Shown here: piece after piece, positions 16,016 through 24,717 of the stretch | Numbering within the stretch: the first letter of the stretch is position 1 | Layout: every line of letters starts with the position of its first letter | Assembly: GCA_947490145.1 (NCBI GenBank) | Contig: CANLGD010000001.1 | Coordinates: 58,580 to 122,579, forward strand | Length of the DNA: 64,000 nucleotides | Origin: Flavobacteriia bacterium | GTDB lineage: Bacteria > Bacteroidota > Bacteroidia > Flavobacteriales_D > Crocinitomicaceae | Direction: 5' to 3' | Position numbers and translations under genes: made by a program | The notes under the pieces: generated by a model | Database searches by the model: none | What the model was told of the DNA's origin: nothing | The model's input: the letters and a program-made list of their open reading frames with translations, nothing else

Positions 16016-16346
16016 TTTGTATTCCCATATAAATTATTAATAATTGTTCTTTGATAGCGATAACAACTGGTTTTAGCGGATAAGTTGGATCACTTTTGGT
16101 CATTTCGTGATAAAATTACTCATGATTCTTAAAAAAATAGCTATTTGATATTTTTACATTACTTTAGTGTTTTTATAAGTTTATGAAACAGCTATTTTTT
16201 TTACTCTTATTTTTTTATGTGTGTCAATGCAATTTTTATTCAACAAAATCTCACTCAAAATAAAAGATTGATACAATTAAATAAAGTGGCTATTTCGCGA
16301 ATGAAATCTATAACAATTACTAAAGTAATAAAAACTATTCAACAAA
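16016..16346 (+). other. Intergenic region with a 26-codon lipoprotein-like frame
   Basis: 330 bp between the transporter and the monooxygenase. At 16183-16263 a frame starts MKQLFFLLLFFYVCQCNFYS and stops after 26 residues. It looks like a bare lipoprotein signal peptide (CQC, lipobox-like). It may be a minimal lipoprotein, a bacteriocin-release-type peptide, or the stub of a deleted gene. No terminator with a clear stem is visible after the transporter gene. Confidence 0.3.
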
Positions 16347-17801
16347 ATGAATAAGTTTGGAAATAAAAAATCCTGCTGGACAATTTGTCTAGAATGTCAA
16401 GGACGGGGAAAAAAAACGCAAAAACCTAGTAAAAAAGCACGCATTAAATTTCAATTGGAGTTAGAGCTTTTTGAAAAAAATAATGGTGAGTGTGAAGCTC
16501 CAAACCTTCCTAAAGGGCATATAAATTCATGCAAAAATTGCGCTGGATCCGGGCTACTTCAATCTGATAATTATCCTTCAGTTGACATAGAAAATTTTCC
16601 AAAACTTGCAATTGTTGGCGGTGGAATTGGTGGTGTTGCTCTAGCAGTGGCATGTTTACACCGTGGAATTCCTTTTACACTTTATGAACGTGACAACAGT
16701 TTTGATGCGCGATCACAAGGATACGGTTTGACTTTGCAACAAGCAAGTAAAGCAATTGAAGGATTAGGTATTTTTACACTAAAAGAAGGATTAACTTCTA
16801 AAATTCACCTAGTTCACAATACGGACGGAAAAGTCATTGGAGAATGGGGAATGAAAAAGTGGTTGCAAACGGAACCAAAAGCGAATTCTAAACGAAAAAA
16901 TGTCCATATAGCTAGACAATCTTTGCGTTTAGCATTACTTGAACAACTTGGTAGTCATGATGTTGTAAAATGGGGTTACCAATTAATTGATTTTAAAGAA
17001 TCTGATAACGAATATATTGAACTACAATTTCTAGTTGATGGAAAAATAAAGTTTGAAAAAGCAGACTTATTGGTCGGAGCTGATGGATTTCGTGGTGCTG
17101 TTCGAAACTTAATGTTTTCCCAAGAAATTGATCCTTTGCGCTACCTTGGTTGCATTGTGATTTTGGGAATTTGTCCTTTATCATCCTTAGAGAATTTGGA
17201 TAATCCTTTGCTTGATAGCGAAACGGTTTTTCAAACGGTAAATGGCAATGAACGAATTTATGTGATGCCTTTCGATTCTGAGTCTGTCATGTGGCAGCTG
17301 AGTTTTCCGATGGAAGAAATTGAAGCGAAAGAATTGAGTTTTCAGGGAGCAAAAGCACTCAAAGAGGAAGCTTGTCGCAGAACACAATGGCACGATCCAA
17401 TTCCACAAATTATAATGGCAACAAAGGCAACTCAGATTACAGGTTATCCTGTGTATGACCGAGAAATTCTGAAGCAAGAAATGTTGTCGAAATGGAAAAA
17501 CGTAACTTTAATAGGAGATGCAGCTCATCCAATGAGTCCATTCAAGGGTCAGGGCGCAAATCAAGCTTTATTGGATGCTTTGGCTTTGGCGCGAGGAATT
17601 TCTTTAGCTTGTCAAGCATTTTCAAATTGGAAAGAACTCGGTTTAAGAGAAAATGTTTTGACTAAATTTGAATCAGAAATGTTAGAAAGAAGCGCTAGTA
17701 AAGTAAAAGATTCTGCCGAAGCTGCTATTTTATTGCATTCTGAAATTGTACTTCATGATGGCGATAAACCTAGAGGAAGAGGATTAAAAAGAAAGCATTA
17801 A
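16347..17801 (+). CDS. FAD-dependent monooxygenase with N-terminal DnaJ-type zinc motif
   Basis: 484 aa. Residues 14-21 (CLECQGRG) and 62-69 (CKNCAGSG) are two CxxCxGxG motifs, the pair that forms one zinc centre in DnaJ. From residue ~87 it is a group A flavoprotein hydroxylase: Rossmann IVGGGIGG at 89-96, GADGFRG (NAD(P)H/FAD DG motif) near 249, and LIGDAAHPMSPFKGQGANQA near 385-405. Similar proteins hydroxylate aromatic compounds or inactivate antibiotics (UbiH, PHBH, TetX relatives). The substrate is unknown. It has no signal peptide and stands alone between two untranscribed gaps. Confidence 0.9.
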   Translation: MNKFGNKKSCWTICLECQGRGKKTQKPSKKARIKFQLELELFEKNNGECEAPNLPKGHINSCKNCAGSGLLQSDNYPSVDIENFPKLAIVGGGIGGVALAVACLHRGIPFTLYERDNSFDARSQGYGLTLQQASKAIEGLGIFTLKEGLTSKIHLVHNTDGKVIGEWGMKKWLQTEPKANSKRKNVHIARQSLRLALLEQLGSHDVVKWGYQLIDFKESDNEYIELQFLVDGKIKFEKADLLVGADGFRGAVRNLMFSQEIDPLRYLGCIVILGICPLSSLENLDNPLLDSETVFQTVNGNERIYVMPFDSESVMWQLSFPMEEIEAKELSFQGAKALKEEACRRTQWHDPIPQIIMATKATQITGYPVYDREILKQEMLSKWKNVTLIGDAAHPMSPFKGQGANQALLDALALARGISLACQAFSNWKELGLRENVLTKFESEMLERSASKVKDSAEAAILLHSEIVLHDGDKPRGRGLKRKH

Positions 17802-18189
17802 AAAATGATTGCCTTAAATTTTACAGATAAAAAAATTGATTAACCGCATTCTTACCATAAGATTATAATTTTTCAGAATAATTATGGTTTAGTTCGTTAA
17901 TTCGTGCCTCGAAAACGTAAATCTGGCACCTTTCACAATAAGTAAGCGAATAAAAATCAAGTATTTGATCCGCCGCGGCGGAGAGTTTTGATTTTTTAGC
18001 GTCGTTTGTTGAAAGGTAGATGCGTTTTCAAGCACTAGCCTTTTGGTTCTTTTTGGTAATGAAAAAAAACAAAAATTAGATTTCAGCATTTAATCTAATT
18101 TTGGTAGTAGAATATGAGTATAATTGGAGAAAAAAATGTTTGCCATTATTAAAAGTAATTAAATTCTTATTTTTGACCAAAAAAAAGCC
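17802..18189. other. Intergenic region dominated by a large hairpin
   Basis: 388 bp between the monooxygenase and the hydrolase genes. Its main content is the nested inverted repeat described separately at 17904-18035. A likely -7 box TATTTTTG at 18168-18175 precedes the hydrolase start. No protein-coding frame is credible. Confidence 0.6.
17904..18035. repeat. 130-bp nested inverted repeat with GC-rich core
   Basis: Outer arms GTGCCTCGAAAACG (17904-17917) and CGTTTTCAAGCAC (18023-18035) pair. Inside them CCTTTCACAA pairs with TGTTGAAAGG, and AAAAATCAA with TTGATTTTT. The centre is the perfect 12-bp palindrome CCGCCGCGGCGG at 17970-17981, which stands out in this AT-rich DNA. It is probably a non-autonomous intergenic repeat; the GTGCCTCGAA end recalls copy D at 7761-7886. 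Confidence 0.75.
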
Positions 18190-19044
18190 ATGAAAAAAAG
18201 CCAAACGTTTAGAAGGATGCTATTTTTTATATTTTTCTTCTTTTGTTCAAAAACGTTTTTACAAGCTCAATTTGGTTTAGAAATAATTAAAAGAAATTCA
18301 GATACTTTAAAATCTCAACAACATTTTATTGAAATAAAAAATTTGGAAAATAGGCTCTTTGATACCGCAAGTTTTGTCGGAAGTGAGCAGATTGAAATTA
18401 AATACCGATTTTTTAAGCCGAATAAAAAATGTCTTAAAAACTATCCCTTAATTATCGTATTTCATGGTTCAGGTCAGATTGGAACAGACAATATTTCTCA
18501 ATTAGGAATTTTACCAAAACTATTTACCAACGAAAAAATTCAAAAAAAAAATCCTGCTTTCGTTTTGGCGCCGCAATTTGCAAGCCGTTCATCAGATTAT
18601 TCGCTTGACAGCAATAGAAACATCCTCACATCCAAACCCAGATCTTGTTTGAATTTTGCTCTAGAATTGATTGATTCCTTGGTCAATCATTTGAATATTG
18701 ACAAGAATAGAATTTACCTCGTTGGTTATTCCATGGGTGCTTCAACTACAATTAATGCCTTGTCTGCCAGACCAGATTTTTTTGCAGCGGGAATTAGTAT
18801 TGCTGGAATTCCTGAATTTGACAATATAGATAAGTTAGCCAAACTTCCAATATGGCTTATTCATGGAATGGAAGATGAGGTAAACTCAATTTCGAGTGAC
18901 GAAAAATTTTATGAAGAGCTTAAAAGGTTCAATAAAATCCGTTTTTGGAAATTGGAAGCAACGAATCACCTCAACATTTTTCAACTACCAATTATTGGTG
19001 AAGCACTTCCAAAATGGCTTTTTAAACAAAAGAAAAAATTCTAA
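18190..19044 (+). CDS. Secreted alpha/beta hydrolase (phospholipase/carboxylesterase-like)
   Basis: 284 aa with an N-terminal hydrophobic signal (ends TFLQAQF). Alpha/beta hydrolase landmarks are the oxyanion region IIVFHGSGQIGTDN, the nucleophile elbow GYSMGAS near residue 185, an acid-bearing strand IWLIHGMEDEVN, and a final histidine in EATNHLNIF. It matches the poly(3-hydroxybutyrate)-depolymerase/esterase type of predicted peptidase rather than a lipase with a lid. It would act in the periplasm or outside. The next gene starts 3 bases after its stop, so the two are likely cotranscribed. Confidence 0.85.
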   Translation: MKKSQTFRRMLFFIFFFFCSKTFLQAQFGLEIIKRNSDTLKSQQHFIEIKNLENRLFDTASFVGSEQIEIKYRFFKPNKKCLKNYPLIIVFHGSGQIGTDNISQLGILPKLFTNEKIQKKNPAFVLAPQFASRSSDYSLDSNRNILTSKPRSCLNFALELIDSLVNHLNIDKNRIYLVGYSMGASTTINALSARPDFFAAGISIAGIPEFDNIDKLAKLPIWLIHGMEDEVNSISSDEKFYEELKRFNKIRFWKLEATNHLNIFQLPIIGEALPKWLFKQKKKF

Positions 19045-19047
19045 ACT

Positions 19048-19563
19048 ATGAATGAAAATAATTTCCGAAAAGCAATAAAAGCTGAATTACCAGTGATTTG
19101 GGAAATTCTTTCTGGAGCAATTCAAAGAAGGAAAAAAGATGGGAGCAATCAATGGCAAGATGGTTATCCAAATCCGGACGTAATTTTACATGATATTGAA
19201 AAAGGTGCTGGTTTTGTTTTAACAGAAGGTGAAATTATTGTTGGATATTGCGCTATTTTAATTAATGACGAGCCAGAATATGAAAATATTATAGGTAAAT
19301 GGTTGACAAACGAAGATTTTGTCGTTGTTCATCGGATCGCAATTTCAGAAAATTTTCTAGGTAAGGGTTTGGCTAGAGTAATGATGAATTTTATGGAAGA
19401 ATTTGCTTTAAAAAATAAAATTTACAGTATTAAAGTAGATACAAACTTTGACAATTTTGCCATGAAAGCAATTTTTGAAAAATTACATTATGTCTATTGC
19501 GGTGAAGTTTTTTTCAGAGGAAGTCCGAGACAAGCTTTTGAAAAAAAATTGATTTTATTTTAA
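19048..19563 (+). CDS. GNAT family N-acetyltransferase
   Basis: 171 aa, full GNAT length. The acetyl-CoA loop reads VVHRIAISENFLGKGLARVM (Q/RxxGxG/A region around residues 104-115), followed by IKVDTNFDNFAMKAIFEKL, the usual strand 5/helix pair, and YCGEVFFRG. The N-terminus (LPVIWEILSGAIQRRKKDG) is typical of stand-alone members with small-molecule or N-terminal substrates. Substrate unknown. It begins 3 bases after the hydrolase stop. Confidence 0.9.
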   Translation: MNENNFRKAIKAELPVIWEILSGAIQRRKKDGSNQWQDGYPNPDVILHDIEKGAGFVLTEGEIIVGYCAILINDEPEYENIIGKWLTNEDFVVVHRIAISENFLGKGLARVMMNFMEEFALKNKIYSIKVDTNFDNFAMKAIFEKLHYVYCGEVFFRGSPRQAFEKKLILF

Positions 19564-19649
19564 AATTATTGTTTCATACAGAAACTTCTTTTACATTTTT
19601 TATAATTGGAAAGAAATATTCCCAAAATTTTAAAATACTAAATAAAAAA

Positions 19650-20180
19650 ATGAAAAAAATATTAGCCATTGGCGGAAGCAACAGCAAAAACTCAATTAAT
19701 CGGAAGTTAGCAAATTTTGCAGCTAATCAATTCACAGATTCACAGGTATTTAAATATGATTTGAGTAGTTTCGACATACCTTTATTTAGCGTTCAATTGG
19801 AAGAAATTATCGGTATTCCCGATTTGGTGTTGGAATTCGCAAAACAAGTTGACGAATCTGATTTTTTAGTACTTTCTTTAGCTGAAAATAATGGAAATTT
19901 AAATGCAGGTTTTAAGAATTTATTGGATTGGACTTCAAGAATTAAAGATCGAAAAACCTTTGGCAACAAATCCATGCTTTTAATGGCTACTTCCCAGGGA
20001 GGAAGAGGTGGATCAAGTGTGCTTGATATTGCGAAGAATTTATTTCCACGTCAAGGTGCAGAAATAAAAGGAACTTTTTCCCTACCAAGTTTTTATCAGA
20101 GTTTTAATGAAGAGATCGGTATTACTAATGAGGAAATAGCTGAAAATTTGAATTCAATTATTAACGAGATAATTTTATAA
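19650..20180 (+). CDS. NADPH-dependent FMN reductase family protein
   Basis: 176 aa flavodoxin-fold protein. I use the ATG at 19650 because it gives MKKILAIGGSNSKNSINRKL, with the phosphate-binding GGSNSKNSIN immediately at the N-terminus. A frame from 19569 would add 27 residues unlike the family. Other landmarks are LAENNGNLNAGFKNLLDW and GGRGGSSVLDIA. The family supplies reduced flavin or reduces quinones. The flavin-dependent oxidoreductase gene starts 2 bases after its stop, which suggests a reductase-monooxygenase pair. Confidence 0.92.
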   Translation: MKKILAIGGSNSKNSINRKLANFAANQFTDSQVFKYDLSSFDIPLFSVQLEEIIGIPDLVLEFAKQVDESDFLVLSLAENNGNLNAGFKNLLDWTSRIKDRKTFGNKSMLLMATSQGGRGGSSVLDIAKNLFPRQGAEIKGTFSLPSFYQSFNEEIGITNEEIAENLNSIINEIIL

Positions 20181-20182
20181 AT

Positions 20183-21199
20183 ATGGAAATTGGAATAGAT
20201 AGTTTTGCAATAAATACAGCTCTTTCAGGAATTAGTAATCAAAAAGCTATGAGTGAATTATTGGAAAGAATTGAATTAGCTGATCAAGTAGGTCTAGATG
20301 TTTTTGGTATTGGAGAGCATTATCGAAAAGAATTTTTGGATTCTGCACCCGCAGTGATTCTTGCAGCAGCAGCTTCAAGGACAAAAAAAATAATATTGAC
20401 AAGTGCTGTAACAGTTATTAGTGCTGCGGATCCAGTAAGGGTTTTTCAAAGTTTTTCGACTTTAGACTTAATTTCCAACGGAAGGTCAGAAATTGTTGCT
20501 GGTCGAGGATCTTTCATTGAGTCATATCCACTTTTTGGACTGAATTTAAATGATTACGATGAACTTTTCTCAGAGAAATTAAATCTTTTGTTAAAGATTA
20601 GAGACCATGAAATTGTAAATTGGTCAGGAAAATTTCGTCCTGCTTTGGAAGATCAAGCAATTTATCCGCGTCCAATGCAAGCTAAATTACCAATTTGGCT
20701 TGGAGTAGGAGGAACCCCAGCTTCATTTGCTAGAGCTGGAAGCTTAGGTTTACCGCTAATGGTGGCTGTAATTGGTGGAGAAACACATCGTTTCAGACCT
20801 TTAATTGATTTGTACAGAGAGGCCGGAGAAAAAGCTGGATTTCATTCAGACAAATTAAAAGTTGGACTTCATTCACTCGGATATGTTGGAAATTCCAAAG
20901 AAGAAGCCATTACCGATTATTATCCTGGTTATGCAGAAATGTTTACTAAAATTGGAAAAGAAAGAGGTTTTCCAGCAGTGACTAGAGAGAGATTTGATGA
21001 TCAAAATGGATTATTGGGTGCTTTACTCGTTGATAGTCCAGAAGCAGTAGCTGCCAAAATTCTCAGACATAGTGAGGCACTTGGTGGAATTTCACGCTTC
21101 ACTTTTCAAATGGACGCTGGACTATCGCATCAAAAATTGATGAAATCCATTGAATTAATTGGTACAAAAGTATCTCCGCTTGTAAAAAAATCGTTTTAA
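20183..21199 (+). CDS. LLM-class flavin-dependent oxidoreductase (luciferase-like)
   Basis: 338 aa TIM-barrel flavoprotein: FGIGEHYRKEFLDSAPAVIL, LTSAVTVISAADPVRVFQ, STLDLISNGRSEIVAGRGSF, and PIWLGVGGTPASFARAG. This is the bacterial-luciferase/alkanal monooxygenase superfamily, and such proteins use FMNH2 from a partner reductase. The adjacent FMN reductase gene (2-base gap) is the obvious partner. The substrate is unknown; light emission is not implied. It ends 30 bp before the convergent DUF4249 gene. Confidence 0.92.
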   Translation: MEIGIDSFAINTALSGISNQKAMSELLERIELADQVGLDVFGIGEHYRKEFLDSAPAVILAAAASRTKKIILTSAVTVISAADPVRVFQSFSTLDLISNGRSEIVAGRGSFIESYPLFGLNLNDYDELFSEKLNLLLKIRDHEIVNWSGKFRPALEDQAIYPRPMQAKLPIWLGVGGTPASFARAGSLGLPLMVAVIGGETHRFRPLIDLYREAGEKAGFHSDKLKVGLHSLGYVGNSKEEAITDYYPGYAEMFTKIGKERGFPAVTRERFDDQNGLLGALLVDSPEAVAAKILRHSEALGGISRFTFQMDAGLSHQKLMKSIELIGTKVSPLVKKSF

Positions 21200-21228
21200 T
21201 AATTATTTTAAAAGTTGTAAATCTTTCG

Positions 21229-22185
21229 TTACTGCTTACAAATCAATGTATCAAAAATTGGCGAAAATCCAGCCCAAACTCCCAAAGCTCCACCTTTGAT
21301 ATTTGTTGGTATATTTGATGGAGATGCAAAAGGACTTCCGCCGCTGCTTAATTGAACGTATTTTTTCTCAAAAAATTCAAAAGTAATTTGATCCATTTTG
21401 GAAAATTTTATCACAACAGTATCATTTAATTTATAGTAGCCTCGAAATTCACTTTTTGAGTTTTCCTCTTTAAAACTCATCGGATTTTCATACCAAAAGT
21501 CGAATGTCAAACCATTGATAAAATCATCGTTAAAAATAGGCTGAAAGGTTTTTGTAAAAGTTGCATCAATTTCTTTTCCATCCTCATTTTTATTGATACG
21601 CTTTACTTCCCATTTGTAAGCATCTTTTGTTTCAACTGGATCTGAAAGTGTAACATATGAATATCCGTAATCTGTTAAACCTTCAGTAGGTTTCCAATAA
21701 GTTGAATCAAAATAAGTTGGAGCTAAAATTTGGGTCGTTGAGGTATAATTTTTTCCTTCGTAAGAAACAGTTAAGTCATAGGTTTTTCCGACCTGACCGA
21801 AGATTAATGGATTAAATGAAGTGTAAGCACATAAATGATAATTGGCAATTTCTTCAACAGGTAAACCAAATATTTGTGCGGCAAATTCTTCAGTTCCTGG
21901 AGGTAAATTATCTGTACAAATTTCGTCTAAAACAACTGAATTAGTTCCGTCGCTCACTGTTATGATTGCGCCTGAAATAAATCCACTTAAAAATGAATTC
22001 AAATCTGTTGGCGAATAGATATCTTGCGAATTTGATAATAACACAAAAGGAGGTTGGTTAGTTTCTATAAATCCATCGACCACTAATTGTTTTTCATAAC
22101 CAGGAATTTCTATCTCCACCTCTTTCTCACAACTGATTGTGAAGAATAGAAGTACAATTAATCCTATTATTTTTTGTGTTTTCAT
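21229..22185 (-). CDS. DUF4249 outer-membrane lipoprotein
   Basis: 318 aa. Lipoprotein signal with lipobox FFTISC followed by EKEVEIEIPGYEKQLVVDGF, the usual DUF4249 opening. The beta-rich domain contains GAIITVSDG, YDLTVSYEGKNYTSTTQI and an open C-terminus. The family is always found beside a TonB-dependent receptor, as here: the receptor gene is 95 bp upstream on the same strand. By analogy with SusD it may be a surface partner of the receptor. The ligand is unknown. Confidence 0.93.
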   Translation of the reverse strand: MKTQKIIGLIVLLFFTISCEKEVEIEIPGYEKQLVVDGFIETNQPPFVLLSNSQDIYSPTDLNSFLSGFISGAIITVSDGTNSVVLDEICTDNLPPGTEEFAAQIFGLPVEEIANYHLCAYTSFNPLIFGQVGKTYDLTVSYEGKNYTSTTQILAPTYFDSTYWKPTEGLTDYGYSYVTLSDPVETKDAYKWEVKRINKNEDGKEIDATFTKTFQPIFNDDFINGLTFDFWYENPMSFKEENSKSEFRGYYKLNDTVVIKFSKMDQITFEFFEKKYVQLSSGGSPFASPSNIPTNIKGGALGVWAGFSPIFDTLICKQ

Positions 22186-22219
22186 AATATTAAGTCTTTT
22201 GTATCTTTATTATCATTTT

Positions 22220-22253
22220 GAGTTTTAGGCATTTTGGAACTAAAAATAACGAC
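22220..22253 (-). repeat. Short intergenic hairpin repeat, copy G
   Basis: Read on the minus strand: GTCGTTATTTTTAGTTCC then AAAATGCCTAAAACTC. Both ends match copy C at 40727-40806, but the central ~45 bp are missing. It sits in the gap between the DUF4249 gene and its receptor gene. Confidence 0.6.
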
Positions 22254-22279
22254 AAAATCGAAATGATAAAATGACACAA

Positions 22280-24670
22280 TTAAAATTCAAAATTCCAAGT
22301 AACGCTTGGTATAATTGGAAAAAGTGTTACTTGTTTTACTGTTATTTTAAAATCTCCTTTGAGTAATTCTCCATCATTATCAATATATAAAAAATAGGGA
22401 TTTGCTCTGTTGTAAACATTGTAAATTGAGAAACTCAAATTACTTCTGCATTTTTTTTCTACTTCAATTTTTTCTCCCGTTTTTTCATCAAAATGAGTTT
22501 TTGTAGGTTTATCATATAAAGTTGCAGATAAATCCAAACGGTGATAAGGTGCCATTCTAGTTGAATTTCGAGACCCATAATTAAATAATAAATCTTGGTC
22601 CTGCACATACCAACTTGTGGGTAAAGTCAAAGTATTCCCAGTGGCATAAATAAAAACTGCTCCAAAAGTCCAGCGATTATTTAATTTATATCCAGCAACG
22701 ATTGATAAATCATGTCGGCGGTCGTATTTTGCAGGAAAAATTGTTGCTTGTAAATCTGGAAAGTAGCGATCTGTTTTTGACCAAGTATAACCAATCCAAC
22801 CAGTAAGTTTTCCGATTGATTTTTTAATGAAAAATTCAGCTCCATAACTCCAGCCTTCACCAAACACGAGCAAATTGTCAGTATTATCATTTACATTATC
22901 TTGCGGCAAGGCTCCCTGCTTATATTCAATCAAATTATTCATTTTTTTATAATATAACTCAACTGATGTTTCAAACATATTTTTTTTGAAATTTTTAAAA
23001 TATCCAACTGTTCCTTGCCAACCTGTTTGTGGTTTTGCTATGTCTGTTGATGGAAACCAAATATCTGTTGGAAGAGAAACTGCACTCAAAGAAGTTAAAT
23101 GTACATATTGATAATTGTAATTGTAACCTGCCTTAATCGAACTTGTTTCGTTTACTAAAATTCTTCCAGAAAGTCTTGGCTCTAAGCCATTATAAAACTT
23201 GATGACTTCATTTTTTTTGTATTCAATTTGAGAATCTTGACCATTGAGTGAACCATTTATAAATCGGGTAAAAGGTCCAACAAAATGATACATATTATAT
23301 CGTAATCCAACATTTACCCTAACATATTCGTTCAAATCAATCTCATCTAAGAGGTAGATAGCCGTTTCATGACTTTTCAATTTTTGTGCTTTTCCAGTAT
23401 CAAAAACCACATCTTCTTGCGACGCAGAAACACTAGTAGGAGTGAAGGTGTGAAATAAATATTCACTTCCCCATTTGATTTTATGTCGAGAATTCGGATA
23501 ATATGAAAAATCGACTTTACCACCAACATCTTTGATTCCAGATTTCAATTCAAATTTAAAAATATCTTGCTCTGAAACAAATTTGAATAAATAATCGGTG
23601 AATGTTCCTGTAACATTCATAAATAACTTAGGTGAAAAAATATGATTCCACCTCAACGCTGTAATTGCATTTCCCCAAGGCATTTTAACAGAAAAATTAT
23701 CCCGTGCATTGGTATAGGTAAATTCATCTTTTCCATAGTACGAGCTTAAGAAGATTTTATCTTTTTTACCTAATTTATAATTTGCCTTTAAATTAAAATC
23801 ATGAAAATAATATCCAGATCCAGCAAAATTAGATGTTTTCGGAATAAAGGATTTCATCAAGACATCGATGTAAGTTCTTCTAGCAGAGACAATAAACGAA
23901 CCTTTATCTTTTTTTATTGGACCTTCTAAAGTTAAGCGAGAGAAAATTAATCCTAGTCCACCTTTTAATTTGAATTTCTTGTAATTTCCTTCATTCATAG
24001 AAACCTCCAAGACTGATGACATGCGCCCACCATAATTCGCAGGCATTCCACCTTTAATTAAATTGACACTTTTTACAGCATCAGCATTAAAAACGGAGAA
24101 AAATCCAAATAGGTGAGAAGCGTTATAAACTTGGGCTTCATCCAAAAGAACTAGGTTTTGATCTGGACCTCCACCACGAACATAAAATCCTTGTCCGCCC
24201 TCGCTTGCAGACGAAACACCCGGTAAAAGCTGAATCATTTTGATAATGTCGACTTCTCCCATAAACGCAGGTAGGGTTTTTAATTGAGCAATTTCTAGTT
24301 CTATTTGGCCAATTTTTGTGCTGTTAATATTGTCTTTTTGTTTTGCATTGATATTAATTTCAGATAAATTTTGAATCTTTTGACCTAACTCAACATTTAA
24401 CGAAAAATCTGCGTTTAAATCTATTTTTTCTCGCACAGAATCTAACGAATTAGCAGAAAAAATGACATCGTAGATTCCCGATGGAATAGTTAAAGAATAA
24501 AAACCATAGGAGTTCGTTACCGTACCTTTGTTAATTGATTTAATGTATATTTTGGCCCCAACAATCGTTTCGCCAGTTTTAGAGTCTGTTATCGAGCCAC
24601 TTAGAGTTGATTTTTGAGCAAAAAAAACTTGGGTGAGAATGAGTATTAAAAGCGAAAACAGATATTTCAT
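22280..24670 (-). CDS. TonB-dependent receptor with N-terminal carboxypeptidase-like domain
   Basis: 796 aa. Signal peptide (ends VFFAQ), a carboxypeptidase D regulatory-like domain at residues ~20-100 (TLSGSITDSKTGETIVGAKI), a plug with GEVDIIKMIQLLPGVSSASE and GFYVRGGGPDQNLVLLDEA, and a ~600-residue barrel ending in WNFEF. The plug resembles FecA/CirA-type receptors coupled to DUF4249 lipoproteins. The ligand cannot be assigned. A 10-bp inverted repeat touching its start codon (24670-24717) may regulate it. Confidence 0.94.
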   Translation of the reverse strand: MKYLFSLLILILTQVFFAQKSTLSGSITDSKTGETIVGAKIYIKSINKGTVTNSYGFYSLTIPSGIYDVIFSANSLDSVREKIDLNADFSLNVELGQKIQNLSEININAKQKDNINSTKIGQIELEIAQLKTLPAFMGEVDIIKMIQLLPGVSSASEGGQGFYVRGGGPDQNLVLLDEAQVYNASHLFGFFSVFNADAVKSVNLIKGGMPANYGGRMSSVLEVSMNEGNYKKFKLKGGLGLIFSRLTLEGPIKKDKGSFIVSARRTYIDVLMKSFIPKTSNFAGSGYYFHDFNLKANYKLGKKDKIFLSSYYGKDEFTYTNARDNFSVKMPWGNAITALRWNHIFSPKLFMNVTGTFTDYLFKFVSEQDIFKFELKSGIKDVGGKVDFSYYPNSRHKIKWGSEYLFHTFTPTSVSASQEDVVFDTGKAQKLKSHETAIYLLDEIDLNEYVRVNVGLRYNMYHFVGPFTRFINGSLNGQDSQIEYKKNEVIKFYNGLEPRLSGRILVNETSSIKAGYNYNYQYVHLTSLSAVSLPTDIWFPSTDIAKPQTGWQGTVGYFKNFKKNMFETSVELYYKKMNNLIEYKQGALPQDNVNDNTDNLLVFGEGWSYGAEFFIKKSIGKLTGWIGYTWSKTDRYFPDLQATIFPAKYDRRHDLSIVAGYKLNNRWTFGAVFIYATGNTLTLPTSWYVQDQDLLFNYGSRNSTRMAPYHRLDLSATLYDKPTKTHFDEKTGEKIEVEKKCRSNLSFSIYNVYNRANPYFLYIDNDGELLKGDFKITVKQVTLFPIIPSVTWNFEF

Positions 24671-24717
24671 TTAGAATTGTAATTTCCTGTAAAGTTATAA
24701 AACATTCCAATTCTAAA
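24670..24717 (-). promoter_or_regulatory. Inverted repeat abutting the TonB receptor start codon
   Basis: TTTAGAATTG at 24670-24679 and CAATTCTAAA at 24708-24717 are perfect 10-bp inverted repeats separated by 28 bp. The left arm includes one base of the start codon. On the minus strand a -7-like TAACTTTA lies inside the loop. It could be an operator or a 5' UTR hairpin sequestering the start site. Confidence 0.4.

Noticed and set aside
20183..21199. Bioluminescence gene
   Set aside because: The protein belongs to the broad luciferase-like superfamily but no luxB-like second subunit or aldehyde-supply genes are present.
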